From Eubacteriales bacterium (GTDB lineage: Bacteria > Bacillota_A > Clostridia > Christensenellales > Aristaeellaceae), in NCBI GenBank assembly GCA_029974855.1, contig JARKQO010000089.1:1-48694 (forward strand): a DNA stretch of 48,694 bases. The letters are read 5' to 3'. The notes below the pieces were generated by a model. That model was not told the origin of the DNA. It saw only the letters and a list, made by a program, of their open reading frames with translations, and made no database searches. Below are positions 1 to 5,917 of the stretch, one piece after another. Position 1 is the stretch's first letter. Every line of letters starts with the position of its first letter. A program made the position numbers and the translations under genes.

Positions 1-133
1 ATTGTGCTTTATAGTCAAACTAAATACAAAGCCTGCGTACTAAGCTATCTGCTTAAAGAGCCTTCCCCTCCCCCGCTGCCCACACCCGCCCCTGTTACCT
101 TCACCACCGACGGCCTTTGACCGCACGCAAAAG

Positions 134-168
134 CCGCACCCTGGGGGTGCGGTCTGGGGCCGCTTTTT
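134..168 (+). terminator. Probable intrinsic terminator
   Basis: A 7-bp perfect stem (CCGCACC / GGTGCGG, 134-140 and 146-152) is followed by TCTGGGGCCGC and a run of five T (164-168). It would end a plus-strand transcript entering from the left, facing the minus-strand gene that ends at 184. The stem and the T run are 11 bases apart, which weakens the call. The first 130 bases hold no gene I can support. Confidence 0.4.
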
Positions 169-183
169 GTTGTGTCAAGAGTT

Positions 184-390
184 CTATTCCCTTAGCTCCT
201 TCTCCGGCCACTCCTCCCGCCCCAGGCGGGCCAGCAGGGCCTTGTTCGTGTACTGGTTGATGGATTCGCCTACCTCATCGGCGGCGGCCTGTATGGTGGC
301 TTTTTGGCCCTTGGGGATGGTGATGGCCAGACGGTCGTAATTTTTCTCATTGAATGCACGTTTATAATCAGTGTGCTTTTGGGTTGGCAC
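184..390 (-). CDS. Small ribbon-helix-helix (Arc-type) DNA-binding protein
   Basis: A 68-residue protein. I start it at GTG 390 because AAGGAGG lies 7 bases upstream; the longer reading to 546 has no such site. Residues about 20-58 (LAITIPKGQK, then two helices with ...AADEVGESINQYT) fit the strand-helix-helix fold of Arc/CopG-type repressors, and they resemble the protein at 1027-1245. It probably acts as a small dimeric repressor or copy-control protein of the mobile element. It lies 95 bases after the membrane-protein gene on the same strand, so the two may share a transcript. The fold call is fairly firm; the target is unknown. Confidence 0.7.
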   Translation of the reverse strand: MPTQKHTDYKRAFNEKNYDRLAITIPKGQKATIQAAADEVGESINQYTNKALLARLGREEWPEKELRE

Positions 391-485
391 ATAGAAGCCT
401 CCTTCCGTGATCCTTTCTTTTGGTGCATTACTCCTCCGCCCTACCCTTTCACTATGCCTCAGTATACGCCATGGTCTACATATCC

Positions 486-941
486 TCAGCCGACTACCAA
501 CAAAGCAATCGCGAGGGCAACAAGCGCAATAAACATACACGGGCATATTATTACGCTCATCCTTGCACTAAAAAATCTGCCTGCCCTTATCTGTTCATTT
601 GAGACGCATTTTCTCTGGTATTCTGGTGGGAACATATCAATCATCATCTGATACGTCCTGTCGCTTGCTTCCGCCCGTTTTGCATACCCAATGGAAATAA
701 AAAGAAACATAGGCGCCATCGAGAGCCCAACAATTCTAAATACAAATACGGGTAGTGGAGGAATAGTGATGCTTAGCGCCGGCGCAATGTTTGGCAACAA
801 GATGACAACCAAAGTTGCATAAAAACATCTGTACACTAGCCGCCACAACATCTCATTGCGGTGGCACCACTCAGTTAAGTAAACATTCATTAAAGCAATC
901 GTTTGGTCAACACCCATATTTTCCTTTGTGACGCATGACAT
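486..941 (-). CDS. Hypothetical membrane protein with about three transmembrane segments
   Basis: 151 residues. A soluble N-terminal part of about 35 residues is followed by hydrophobic segments near residues 38-60 and 65-85, a polar stretch with DMFPPEYQRK, and a final hydrophobic helix (about 128-150) ending in ALAIALLVVG. AAGGAAG about 10 bases before ATG 941 supports the start. I do not recognise a family. It lies between two ribbon-helix-helix genes at the far end of the element, a spot where mobile elements often carry accessory cargo, but no function can be assigned. Its AT content is higher than that of the replication genes of the same element. Confidence 0.6.
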   Translation of the reverse strand: MSCVTKENMGVDQTIALMNVYLTEWCHRNEMLWRLVYRCFYATLVVILLPNIAPALSITIPPLPVFVFRIVGLSMAPMFLFISIGYAKRAEASDRTYQMMIDMFPPEYQRKCVSNEQIRAGRFFSARMSVIICPCMFIALVALAIALLVVG

Positions 942-1026
942 TATTTATCGCTTCCTTTCTTTGCTCCACTTAACCCTCCGCCCCATTTCGCTCCATGCGC
1001 TCATCCACGGCCTGTGATCGTGCCTA

Positions 1027-1245
1027 TTAGCGGAGGTCCTCCGCCTTTTCTGATGGAGTTAGCACTTGCTGCCCTGCTCGATCGTTAACGGACTGAATAA
1101 TGTATTGCGCCATGGATTGATCCGCTTCATCGGCAACGGCTTGTAGGTTGGCCCTGTCGCCCTTTTTTACACGAAATGCTATCTGCTCCATATTGGCCTT
1201 TTGATACTTCATTGTAGCTTTTTTTTGAGCCTCTGTATATGCCAA
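1027..1245 (-). CDS. Ribbon-helix-helix (Arc/CopG-type) regulator
   Basis: 72 residues. Residues 20-58 (IAFRVKKGDR, then AVADEADQSMAQYIIQSV) match the strand-helix-helix layout of Arc-like repressors, and the protein is a clear relative of the one at 184-390. A good promoter (TTGCTA-17-TATAAT, 1279-1307) lies directly upstream, and its -35 box sits inside one of three GCTAGC-centred repeats (1297-1376). The simplest reading is an autoregulated repressor that also controls the divergent plus-strand operon starting at 1494. The role is inferred from arrangement; the fold is well supported. Confidence 0.75.
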   Translation of the reverse strand: MAYTEAQKKATMKYQKANMEQIAFRVKKGDRANLQAVADEADQSMAQYIIQSVNDRAGQQVLTPSEKAEDLR

Positions 1246-1278
1246 ATTGACGCCCCCTTTCTCACCTCTACCATAATT

Positions 1279-1307
1279 ATTATATCACGCTTGCATAGTG
1301 CTAGCAA
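1279..1307 (-). promoter_or_regulatory. Sigma-A promoter of the ribbon-helix-helix gene
   Basis: Read on the minus strand: -35 TTGCTA (1302-1307), 17-bp spacer, -10 TATAAT (1279-1284). The -35 box overlaps the first GCTAGC operator copy, as expected for negative autoregulation. Confidence 0.7.
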
Positions 1308-1376
1308 TATACAAAATGCACAAATATTGCTAGCTATATTTTAATGTTTTGCCAATTGATATAGTGCTAGCTATAT
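1297..1376. repeat. Three GCTAGC-centred operator repeats
   Basis: Three copies of a 14-bp element, consensus (A)(G/T)TGCTAGC(A/T)ATAT, lie at 1297-1310, 1326-1339 and 1363-1376. All share the palindromic core GCTAGC, and core-to-core distances are 29 and 37 bp. Copy 1 covers the -35 box of the minus-strand promoter and copy 3 lies inside the plus-strand promoter. The placement fits binding sites of the ribbon-helix-helix protein encoded alongside. That the protein binds here is inferred. Confidence 0.65.
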
Positions 1377-1384
1377 GTTATCAT
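1349..1384 (+). promoter_or_regulatory. Promoter for the plus-strand operon of small genes
   Basis: Two overlapping sigma-A-like readings fit: TTGCCA (1349-1354)-17-TATATG (1372-1377) and TTGATA (1356-1361)-17-TATCAT (1379-1384). Both contain the third GCTAGC operator, so the operon starting at 1494 is probably repressed by the adjacent ribbon-helix-helix protein. Confidence 0.5.
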
Positions 1385-1493
1385 TAAATTACGGTAAGGG
1401 GAAACGCACTCCCGGCAGGAAGAGCGGCCACCGCGGCAAAGCGCAACCGGACTCACGCCCCCTCACCGGATTACATGACAGGAGGATGACCCC

Positions 1494-1763
1494 ATGAGCA
1501 TCAAGGAACTGGAAGCCAAGGCCCTGGAGTTGAAAGAGCTGCAGCGCATGCAGGAGGAGCTGGCGGAGGAGATCACCGCCGCCCAGGACGCCATCAAGGC
1601 AGCCATGGGTGATCGGGAGGAGATTACGGCGGGCGCCTTCAAGATCAGCTGGAAGCCCGTCACCAGCAGCCGCTTGGACGCCACGGCCATCAAGAAGGAG
1701 CTGCCCGAGCTGGCGGAGCGCTTCACCAAGACCACCACCACCCGGCGCTTTCTGGTGGCATGA
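1494..1763 (+). CDS. Small phage-type coiled-coil protein
   Basis: 89 residues, first gene of a plus-strand operon; GGAGG lies 8 bases before ATG. Residues 3-40 are a charged heptad-like coiled coil. The second half (GAFKISWKPV..SSRLD, then AIKKELPELAERFTK) resembles the C-terminal part of small proteins common in early operons of Firmicutes siphophages, sometimes grouped with Gp157-like proteins. Phage Gp157 is linked with host resistance to phage, but this protein is too short and distant for that role to be claimed. A hairpin-forming spacer separates it from the next gene. Confidence 0.65.
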   Translation: MSIKELEAKALELKELQRMQEELAEEITAAQDAIKAAMGDREEITAGAFKISWKPVTSSRLDATAIKKELPELAERFTKTTTTRRFLVA

Positions 1764-1811
1764 AAAGGGCCCTCGCATGTGCGGGCCACACCAAGCGAAG
1801 GAGACTCTGTT

Positions 1812-2018
1812 GTGGAGAATAAACTTATAGCAAGCATACACCTGGTCCCAAATACGGGCGGCGGTTATACGGTAACGGTCAGATGGTACATCGATCCCCA
1901 AAAGGCGGCACGACAGGCACGTGAGCAAATTGCCCTTGCGCTTGCCGATCTCTTGGAATCGCGGCAGCAGAAAGACCCGGAACTAGGACGAAGCGCAGGC
2001 GGCTTCGTGGTGGCATAA
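1812..2018 (+). CDS. Hypothetical small protein
   Basis: 68 residues from GTG 1812, chosen because GAAGGAG lies 8 bases upstream. The first half is beta-strand-like (SIHLVPNTGGGYTVTVRWY), followed by a helix rich in Ala, Arg and Glu. It may be a small DNA- or protein-binding accessory product of the element. No family is recognised. It follows the 1494 gene by 48 bases and probably shares its transcript. Confidence 0.55.
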   Translation: MENKLIASIHLVPNTGGGYTVTVRWYIDPQKAARQAREQIALALADLLESRQQKDPELGRSAGGFVVA

Positions 2019-2023
2019 GGAAA

Positions 2024-2046
2024 GCCCCTTGCGTGAGGCAAGGGGC
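2024..2046. repeat. Hairpin in the spacer between two small genes
   Basis: A perfect 9-bp inverted repeat (GCCCCTTGC / GCAAGGGGC) with loop GTGAG starts 5 bases after the preceding stop codon. There is no T run, so it is more likely an mRNA stability or processing hairpin than a terminator. A similar but less perfect GGGCCC...GGGCC hairpin follows the stop at 1763. Confidence 0.4.
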
Positions 2047-2132
2047 AGGGACTACGCCCGAGGCGAGCGGAGTACCCCTCAAGGTGAGTGTATCACCCTC
2101 TGCCGCCCGGGTCAATAGGAAGGAGCAGCAGA

Positions 2133-2381
2133 ATGACCGATATCAAAACATCGCGGCACGGCTTGCACTTCATGGCGGATACCATCAAAAACGCCAATGA
2201 TCTGGACTTGCTCTATTGGTTCTCTCAGGCCGTTTATGTCGGCGGATATGCCGATCTGAAGTATACTGCTAGCTTGGCAGCGCGTTGCATTAAGGCCTTG
2301 CGGCTTACCGAGGATGAAGTCACAGGATTGTATCTGGCACTAATGCGTTCTGGTATGTTGAAGGAGGCCGTATCATTATGA
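2133..2381 (+). CDS. Hypothetical small phage-like protein
   Basis: 82 residues from ATG 2133, with GGAAGGAG 8 bases upstream. The sequence is mostly helical (DLDLLYWFSQAVYVGG, then LAARCIKALRLTEDEV). No family is recognised. Its stop overlaps the start of the next gene by 4 bases (ATGA), indicating translational coupling within the operon. Confidence 0.55.
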   Translation: MTDIKTSRHGLHFMADTIKNANDLDLLYWFSQAVYVGGYADLKYTASLAARCIKALRLTEDEVTGLYLALMRSGMLKEAVSL

Positions 2382-2746
2382 CCCGACAGGAAGAAATCAC
2401 CCTATCCGACCTGGTATTCAACGCCGTGGTTGCCTATGACAAAGCCCGGGCGGCGTACGTTGCGATATCCAATGACCTGCTGGAGGATGCGAAGCCGGAT
2501 GTAATGGGGTATGAGTTCCGCTACGATCATTACATGGTAATGGATAGCATCTGCCTGGACTACCTGTATGACCTGGGGAAGATATTGGAGGAAGTGCGGG
2601 CCGCCCTGGACGAGGCTGCGGGAACGCAGACAGTCCCTATCCCCAGGGCCCCCATGATGTCAGATGAAAGATGGGACGCGCTGGCCGCCAAAAGCCGGGC
2701 GGAACACCCCGAACTGCACCAGGACACGAAGGAGGTTTCGGCATGA
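2378..2746 (+). CDS. Hypothetical helical protein
   Basis: 122 residues; its start overlaps the preceding stop in an ATGA. It is largely alpha-helical and acidic, and the last 40 residues are polar with SDERWDALAAKSRAEHPE. It is typical of unassigned early genes in Firmicutes phages and satellites, but I do not recognise it. It ends in the segment AAGGAGGTTTCGGCATGA, which also supplies the RBS and start of a 19-codon reading frame. Confidence 0.55.
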   Translation: MTRQEEITLSDLVFNAVVAYDKARAAYVAISNDLLEDAKPDVMGYEFRYDHYMVMDSICLDYLYDLGKILEEVRAALDEAAGTQTVPIPRAPMMSDERWDALAAKSRAEHPELHQDTKEVSA

Positions 2747-2802
2747 ATGCGCAACCGGTGGAAGATTCGCTGCGGTCCTATCCTTTACTAGGATCGTTCT
2801 AA
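2743..2802 (+). CDS. Possible 19-residue peptide or gene remnant
   Basis: ATG 2743 overlaps the preceding stop (ATGA) and has a strong AAGGAGG site 7 bases upstream, but the frame stops after 19 codons (MNAQPVEDSLRSYPLLGSF). The 18-base start region (GGAGG-N-TTCGGCATGAA) recurs almost unchanged before the gene at 2855. This may therefore be a duplicated start with a decayed gene body, or a genuine micro-ORF. Confidence 0.35.
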   Translation: MNAQPVEDSLRSYPLLGSF

Positions 2803-2854
2803 ATCGTCAGTTGAATGGACTGCTGGAGGCCGTAGAAGGCAAGGAGGCTTCGGC

Positions 2855-3037
2855 ATGAACGATCGCCGTAAGCTGATTAAGGGTTATCTGGCGCGTGTCC
2901 TGGATGAGGATTTGGACGATTTACTTTGGGTTGTGAAGCAATATGCCCACAAGGGCATGAACAGCAGGGCGGCGGCGATCAAGGGTACAAGCCAATCCTT
3001 GGAGGAAGCGAAACACAGCACGACGGCGGAGGGGTAA
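2855..3037 (+). CDS. Hypothetical small protein, last gene of the operon
   Basis: 60 residues from ATG 2855, with AAGGAGG 8 bases upstream. Basic N-terminus (MNDRRKLIKGYLARVL), an acidic middle and a polar tail. No family is recognised. It is the last supportable gene of the 1494-3037 operon. Confidence 0.5.
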   Translation: MNDRRKLIKGYLARVLDEDLDDLLWVVKQYAHKGMNSRAAAIKGTSQSLEEAKHSTTAEG

Positions 3038-3206
3038 CAGCCTCCGCCCTTTCTTTGTGGCCAGGAGTGTCAGGGGGTGGTCATTTCAAATTACCCCCTT
3101 CCCCTTGTGTCCCCATTTCAACTGGGGGCGTATGGGTTGTGTATGGGTTTTGTCTGCCCCGAAAGGCCGTGCCCTCAACAGTAATGAGGGCATAGAATCG
3201 GAGACA

Positions 3207-3225
3207 ACGTTGTTTCAAACAACGT
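3207..3225. repeat. 19-bp near-perfect palindrome
   Basis: ACGTTGTTT-C-AAACAACGT: 9-bp perfect arms around a single base. Without a T run it is more likely a protein-binding dyad than a terminator. Confidence 0.5.
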
Positions 3226-3429
3226 CATCTTCTTTCATTCCCACGTCCGCCCAAGCCACCCCCATATGGGGTAAGTTTCCCGAAGGACTCAAGAAGCCGC
3301 TGCCGAAGAAACATTGTTGGGTCCTGCCAAGCACCTTCTTACTTGGGGGGCTTGGGGTGGACAGATTGACCACCCCTCAAGTTGAGGGCTACTGACGGAA
3401 AGGCTTACATCCGCAAGGAAAACCCCTGA

Positions 3430-3610
3430 TTTTGTCGCACTTTTGTCGCTATTTTGTCGCCGCGCCAGAGCCCCAAATACCGGATTCTGCGCTACTTTTG
3501 CGCTCACTTTGCGCTCACCCACAGGCCGGGATTCTGCTTCACTTTTGCTTCAATTTTGCTTCCTCAAACTGCGGTGCTTTTGCCGCCATTCTGCCACCAC
3601 TTTGCCACCA
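3430..3610. repeat. Array of twelve 11-bp units in four triplets (possible iterons)
   Basis: Four clusters of three tandem units of 10-12 bp share the core TTTTG or TTCTG. Cluster 1 (3430-3460) has TTTTGTCGC three times; cluster 2 (3484-3516) CTGCGCT/TTGCGCT; cluster 3 (3531-3563) TGCTTC; cluster 4 (3577-3610) TGCC(G/A)CCA. Clusters start 46-54 bp apart. Clusters 2 and 3 are also preceded by a similar stretch, so a unit of about 47 bp seems to be repeated. The 11-bp step does not keep a reading frame, so this is not a repeat protein; it puts units on one helix face, as in replication iterons. Confidence 0.6.
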
Positions 3611-3654
3611 TACTATGTGATATGCACAAAGTAACGACCCCCTCCGCGCTAAAG

Positions 3655-3681
3655 GGGGTACTAACTTTGTAAGTACCCCTC
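3655..3681. terminator. Hairpin over the stop codon of the sigma-factor gene
   Basis: GGGGTACT / AGTACCCC arms enclose the stop codon of the minus-strand gene ending at 3661. A second G/C stem (CCCCCT / AGGGGG) lies just beyond it. There is no long T run on either strand, so termination is probable but not certain. Confidence 0.4.
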
Positions 3682-4329
3682 CTGCTCCATCCTCCAAAAG
3701 GCCAGCTTCTCCGTGGTGCTCATCCAGTCTGAGCGCCAGGCGTTCAGCCCCCGGTGATAATGCCAGTTGGTGCGCTGATCCAGCCCGTGGGCCTGGACTA
3801 GGGCCCGGAGGGATTCATCCTTTTTGAGTTTCTTCAAGGCTACTTCCCGCAATGACCGGGCGCTAAGGTACGTGAGCCCCATGGCCGCTCCAGCCGCCGC
3901 GATGGTCTGCCCCTGAAGGTCGCACCGTTTCACAAGCTCCCGGTAGGTTTCTTTCTCCAGGGCCTCCACCCGCTCAAGCACCACGGCCTGAAGCTCCGCA
4001 TGATCTTCCATGGCCTCGATATCGGCGGAGGGATCCGGGAGAATATCCATCAAGGAGCAGGATTCATCCTCTCCGGTGGGGGCATCCAAAGAAACCGCTC
4101 CCCGGTGGGCGCGAATCCGAGTACCCCGCAGGCCCAGGGCGGCTTGCATTTCCTGTTGGACATAGTACCCGGCCCAAGTCGTAAACTTCCCCTTGTCTGG
4201 CCGGTAGGTTCCCTCCGCCCTCATCAGGCCAATGTGGCCGGCCTGCATCAGGTCATCTAAGTCGGTAGAAGGATCACACAGGGGGAGGTATCGTTGCGCT
4301 ATGGTGTAAATAAGCCCGGCATGTTGCAT
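3661..4329 (-). CDS. Sigma-70-family RNA polymerase sigma factor
   Basis: 222 residues from ATG 4329 (AGGTG 8 bases upstream); an ATG at 4368 would add 13 residues but has no binding site. Region 2 is clear near the N-terminus: DLDDLMQAGHIGLMRAE, followed by GTYRPDKGKFTTWAGYYV, the core-binding and -10-recognition helices. After a linker (SLDAPTGEDES) comes a C-terminal helical region resembling region 4 (TIAAAGAAMGLTYLSARSLREVALKKL). It probably directs host polymerase to promoters of the element, the usual job of small sigma factors in phages and conjugative elements. It is transcribed last in the minus-strand series, after the tape measure, J-domain and zinc-ribbon genes. Confidence 0.8.
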   Translation of the reverse strand: MQHAGLIYTIAQRYLPLCDPSTDLDDLMQAGHIGLMRAEGTYRPDKGKFTTWAGYYVQQEMQAALGLRGTRIRAHRGAVSLDAPTGEDESCSLMDILPDPSADIEAMEDHAELQAVVLERVEALEKETYRELVKRCDLQGQTIAAAGAAMGLTYLSARSLREVALKKLKKDESLRALVQAHGLDQRTNWHYHRGLNAWRSDWMSTTEKLAFWRMEQEGYLQS

Positions 4330-4402
4330 TTTCCCCGCACCTGCCTTATTATGGGATTGACACACCATAAGGCAAGCCCGCAGGGAGGAATTCTTGCGGG
4401 TT

Positions 4403-4984
4403 TTACCGTCCCATCACCCAACCGGCCATTTTGACGAATGCTTTTTGATAGCGTGTTTGTGCTACCTGAAGCTGGCGGCATGCTGCCAGGTAGGCTTCCC
4501 AGCGCATGCCTTTAGGCCTCGGGGGAATGAAGCTCTCCATATCCATAGGGGTTAGGCCTCGGGTATCAATTCGAAATTCCTTTTTGAGGATGTGTTCCAT
4601 CTTCAAGGCTTCCTGCGACCAGCCCTTGGCAACCTGCTGGCTTCGATAATTCAGCTCCGCGCACCCTCTGCACTGAAAACGACGGTCTTTCAAATAGAGC
4701 TTGCACACCCGCTTCCCACAATAGGGGCAAAAGAAGTAGGTGCGGGGATTTCCTCCAAACCCATTATCAACAAAAGATAGGTCTATGGCCTCCCGGATTC
4801 GCTCATCACAGCACCGGTAACGCAGGACAAGGGTTTCTGCTTCTCTTCGCACCGTCAGCTCGCTACCGTTTTCCCAGCGCAACGCATGCTCTCCCGCCGG
4901 CAGCTTTGCTATCAAAAAGCTCCCCAGGCAGATGTGGCGCTCAATTGTCCCGTGGGCTTTATTCCAACCGCCACCATGCCCCAA
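4403..4984 (-). CDS. Zinc-ribbon protein of the mobile element
   Basis: 193 residues from TTG 4984, chosen because GGGAGGG lies 7 bases upstream. The middle has a CPYCGKRV...CRGCAEL zinc ribbon (CxxC-18-CxxC, about residues 86-112), so one structural zinc is expected. The N-terminal part is beta-rich; the C-terminal part is helical and basic, with ACRQLQVAQTRYQKAF. Zinc ribbons of this kind occur in nucleic-acid-binding and transcription-linked proteins, and the gene sits just upstream of the sigma factor on the same strand. No specific family is recognised; a DNA-binding helper role is inferred. Confidence 0.65.
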   Translation of the reverse strand: MGHGGGWNKAHGTIERHICLGSFLIAKLPAGEHALRWENGSELTVRREAETLVLRYRCCDERIREAIDLSFVDNGFGGNPRTYFFCPYCGKRVCKLYLKDRRFQCRGCAELNYRSQQVAKGWSQEALKMEHILKKEFRIDTRGLTPMDMESFIPPRPKGMRWEAYLAACRQLQVAQTRYQKAFVKMAGWVMGR

Positions 4985-5029
4985 TGAACTTCCCTCCCAT
5001 GTGCTGGCACGCCTAAATATAAAGGCAAA

Positions 5030-5881
5030 TTAGACGCCCCATTCTTCTTTTAGCCGGTTCAGCAGCACCATTTCCGCATGGGTGTCTGTATCCCGGTTCA
5101 GATCAGGATGATAGATTTTGCTAAGGGACTTGTAGAACCTCTTCAGCCGTTCCCGATCCTCGGAGGAATAAGCACTCTGGGTAGAGGTAAACAGCCTTGA
5201 ATAATCGTAGTTACTACTGGCAGATTCATAGTAACCACTATGGGCCTGCTCCCTCTGGCGGGAGGCCTTTTTGATTTCATCCAGATAGGCTTGATTCATG
5301 ACCTCCCCATAGACGTTATAGCAGCAGTCATATTCATCTACGCCATAGCGTTTTGAAAAGGCTGCTTTCCTGGAGTGGTACTCTTTTAGGATTTCTTTGT
5401 GCTTGGCATGGGTTTTGAACTCTACGGACTGTTCAAATTCAGCCTCTATTTGCTTCTGCAAAGGGGAAATCTTCGCGTAGATCAGTTCTCGCAGATTAGA
5501 TGCGGAAACCTCCAGGCGTTCAGCAATGGATTCAATGACACCGCCCCGGATGCAGTCATCAATGCCATATTCAGCCAAGTCATAATATCCCATTGTGGTT
5601 ACTGCGTACTGATTCTTGGTAACTACGCCATGAACCCGCTTGCTCTCATGGATCGATACTTTATAAGCCGTCCGTATGGGCCTTTCAAAGCGTCCGCCAG
5701 CGTATTCATAACGGTATTCTGTTTTTTGCGGCACCCCGTTGATGCTCATTTCCAAGGGATATACATTTAGCTCCTTGTATTCTCCGGGGCGCGTGGGCTT
5801 CTTCCGCTGTATCCCCTGAATCACGCAAAACAAACTATTCCCTCGCTTCCCATGATCGGTGGAACCAGGGGCCTGTGCCAT
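5030..5881 (-). CDS. Protein with a C-terminal J-domain-like region (HPD motif)
   Basis: About 283 residues; the start is uncertain (ATG 5881, or GTG 5887 two codons upstream; no good binding site). The last 45 residues, RLKRFYKSLSKIYHPDLNRD and then EMVLLNRLKEEW, carry the HPD tripeptide and helix pattern of DnaJ-type J domains, which stimulate the ATPase of DnaK. The N-terminal 200 residues are unrecognised, with a helical, charged middle section. J domains in phage-like elements can recruit host Hsp70 for replication-complex remodelling or virion assembly. It follows the tape measure gene by 36 bases, so a part in assembling the long tape-measure protein is possible but unproven. Confidence 0.65.
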   Translation of the reverse strand: MAQAPGSTDHGKRGNSLFCVIQGIQRKKPTRPGEYKELNVYPLEMSINGVPQKTEYRYEYAGGRFERPIRTAYKVSIHESKRVHGVVTKNQYAVTTMGYYDLAEYGIDDCIRGGVIESIAERLEVSASNLRELIYAKISPLQKQIEAEFEQSVEFKTHAKHKEILKEYHSRKAAFSKRYGVDEYDCCYNVYGEVMNQAYLDEIKKASRQREQAHSGYYESASSNYDYSRLFTSTQSAYSSEDRERLKRFYKSLSKIYHPDLNRDTDTHAEMVLLNRLKEEWGV

Positions 5882-5917
5882 ACACACAGCACGGGGCCCC
5901 CTGGAATGCCACGCTCC

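Larger units (their letters stand above)
3038..3660. other. Gene-free, repeat-rich intergenic region
   Basis: About 620 bases with no believable gene between convergent operons. It holds a perfect palindrome (3207-3225), the 12-bp palindrome CCCCATATGGGG (3260-3271), several G/C-run hairpins at 3060-3130 and 3335-3390, and an array of about twelve 11-bp units (3430-3610) described separately. Open frames here (for example 3057-3395) lack a ribosome binding site and have odd composition. A non-coding replication or packaging role is possible. Confidence 0.6.

Noticed and set aside
3057..3395. 112-codon plus-strand frame in the repeat region
   Set aside because: No ribosome binding site, overlaps several palindromes, and its composition is unlike neighbouring genes.
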